Shown in pieces: positions 4,574-5,205 of a stretch of DNA of 5,205 bases. Each line of letters begins with the position of its first letter. Position 1 is the first letter of the stretch. Source of the stretch: Clostridiales bacterium (GTDB taxonomy: Bacteria; Bacillota; Clostridia; Christensenellales; JAISNN01); NCBI GenBank assembly GCA_031273965.1, contig JAISQX010000044.1, forward strand, positions 1 to 5,205, in the 5' to 3' direction. The notes under the pieces are model-generated. The model worked only from the letters and a program-made list of their open reading frames with translations, had not been told where the DNA came from and searched no databases. The position numbers were made by a program, and so were the translations under genes.

Positions 4574-5205
4574 ATGAATAATTTAAAGCGTTCATTTAAA
4601 AAGAGAGCGAAAGGGGTTTTGCTTGCGGCGGCGTTTATTTTTGTATTGACGGCGTTTTCTTTCGGGACGTTTTCTTATGTCGACCCGACGGGCGCGGCGG
4701 CTTTGGGCGGAGGCGACGGCAGTACGTACGAAAACGCGATAGAGATAAGTTCCGCCGCGCAATTAAAGACCTTAGCCGACAACGTAAACGGCGGAAATAC
4801 CTATGAGGGCAAATATATAAAACTCATGGATGATATAGACCTGTCGGCGTACGGCGCGGCTTTTGACGGCGGCATGGGATGGACTCTTATAGGAAATACT
4901 TTAAATTCATTTGACGGACTGTTTGACGGAAACAATCATACGGTTTCAAATCTATACATAAACCATCCGAACGAGGAGTCCATAGGACTTTTCGGATTTA
5001 TCGGATGGAGCGGCGAGGTCAAAAACTTGGGTATAACGAGCGGTTCCGTGAGCGACGGACTTTATGTCGGCGGTATCGCGGGATACAATTACGGTACGAT
5101 CGAAAATTGCTACAATACGGGCGACGTGAGCGGAAACAATTATGTCGGCGGTATCGCGGGAGTCAATTACGATACGATCGAAAATTGCTACAATACGGGC
5201 GACGT
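4574..5205 (+). CDS. GLUG-repeat secreted/surface protein, N-terminal part (runs off the window)
   Basis: The frame is open from the ATG at 4574 to the right edge (210 full codons), so the C terminus is not seen. The N terminus is a signal sequence: basic residues at 5-13 (KRSFKKRAK), a hydrophobic core at about 14-33, and a possible AxA cleavage near residues 41-43; export by Sec is inferred. Residues 52-130 (YENAIEISSAAQLKTLAD..., YIKLMDDIDLS, FDGLFDGNNHTVSNLYI) are the lead-in typical of GLUG proteins, which form right-handed beta-solenoid-like surfaces. Then come IGLFGFI (137-143) and GLUG repeats with VGGIAG and IENCYNTGDV from about residue 164. One Cys falls in each repeat (C179, C205). 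Functions of this family vary (adhesins, peptidases, carbohydrate or host binding), and nothing here picks one. Any anchor such as LPXTG, SLH or another C-terminal domain would lie beyond the window. The gene is divergent from tatD and has its own promoter and a strong SD sequence. Confidence 0.88.
   Translation, partial: MNNLKRSFKKRAKGVLLAAAFIFVLTAFSFGTFSYVDPTGAAALGGGDGSTYENAIEISSAAQLKTLADNVNGGNTYEGKYIKLMDDIDLSAYGAAFDGGMGWTLIGNTLNSFDGLFDGNNHTVSNLYINHPNEESIGLFGFIGWSGEVKNLGITSGSVSDGLYVGGIAGYNYGTIENCYNTGDVSGNNYVGGIAGVNYDTIENCYNTGD
5063..5205 (+). repeat. Near-identical 78-bp tandem repeat encoding GLUG units
   Basis: The unit 5063-5140 (78 bp, 26 codons, starting at TAT GTC GGC GGT) begins again at 5141 and is cut by the window edge after 65 bp. 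Across those 65 bp only three bases differ: two in the codon change TAC to GTC and one in GGT to GAT, so all three change the protein. The near-identity at DNA level, not just protein level, suggests recent duplication or gene conversion. More copies probably follow outside the window. Confidence 0.85.

Noticed and set aside
5063..5205. Tandem repeat considered as a CRISPR array or mobile element
   Set aside because: The repeats are direct, adjoining, in frame and encode GLUG units, without spacers; they are part of a protein-coding gene.

Overview
The window looks like a chromosomal segment of a low-to-mid G+C bacterium of the Firmicutes, most likely an uncultured Clostridia. The reasons are the AT-rich spacers, the near-consensus sigma-70/SigA-type promoters (two with an extended -10), Gram-positive-style Shine-Dalgarno (SD) sequences, a TatD-linked radical SAM protein next to tatD, and a repeat-rich GLUG surface protein of the kind common in gut Clostridia. 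The taxonomic placement is inference; there is no rRNA gene or other marker here that settles it.

Layout. Positions 1-242 are a non-coding leader with a good promoter (106-134) for a plus-strand MFS transporter (243-1892). This gene converges, across a 35-bp gap with a weak hairpin, on a minus-strand cluster that reads tatD (4304-3528), TatD-associated radical SAM protein (3481-2873), rsmA/ksgA (2749-1928). A near-perfect TTGACA-17-TATACT promoter precedes tatD. A hairpin and a possible internal promoter lie between the radical SAM gene and rsmA. Divergent from tatD, across a 269-bp spacer holding two back-to-back promoters, a secreted GLUG-repeat protein starts at 4574. It runs off the right edge in the middle of its second near-identical 78-bp repeat.

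How the genes relate. The minus-strand cluster is a housekeeping nucleic-acid set: a TatD-family metal-dependent nuclease, a radical SAM enzyme of unknown substrate that is repeatedly found beside or fused to TatD, and the 16S rRNA dimethyltransferase. In many Firmicutes tatD and ksgA flank rnmV (RNase M5); here the radical SAM gene holds that place and no rnmV is visible. The MFS transporter (probably sugar/H+ symport, SLC45/GPH-like) and the surface protein are independent units that face the environment.

No tRNA, rRNA, CRISPR array, insertion sequence or obvious new multi-gene system is visible. The least-understood parts are the radical SAM/TatD pair, the long extracytoplasmic insertion in the transporter, and the leader and repeat structure of the GLUG gene.
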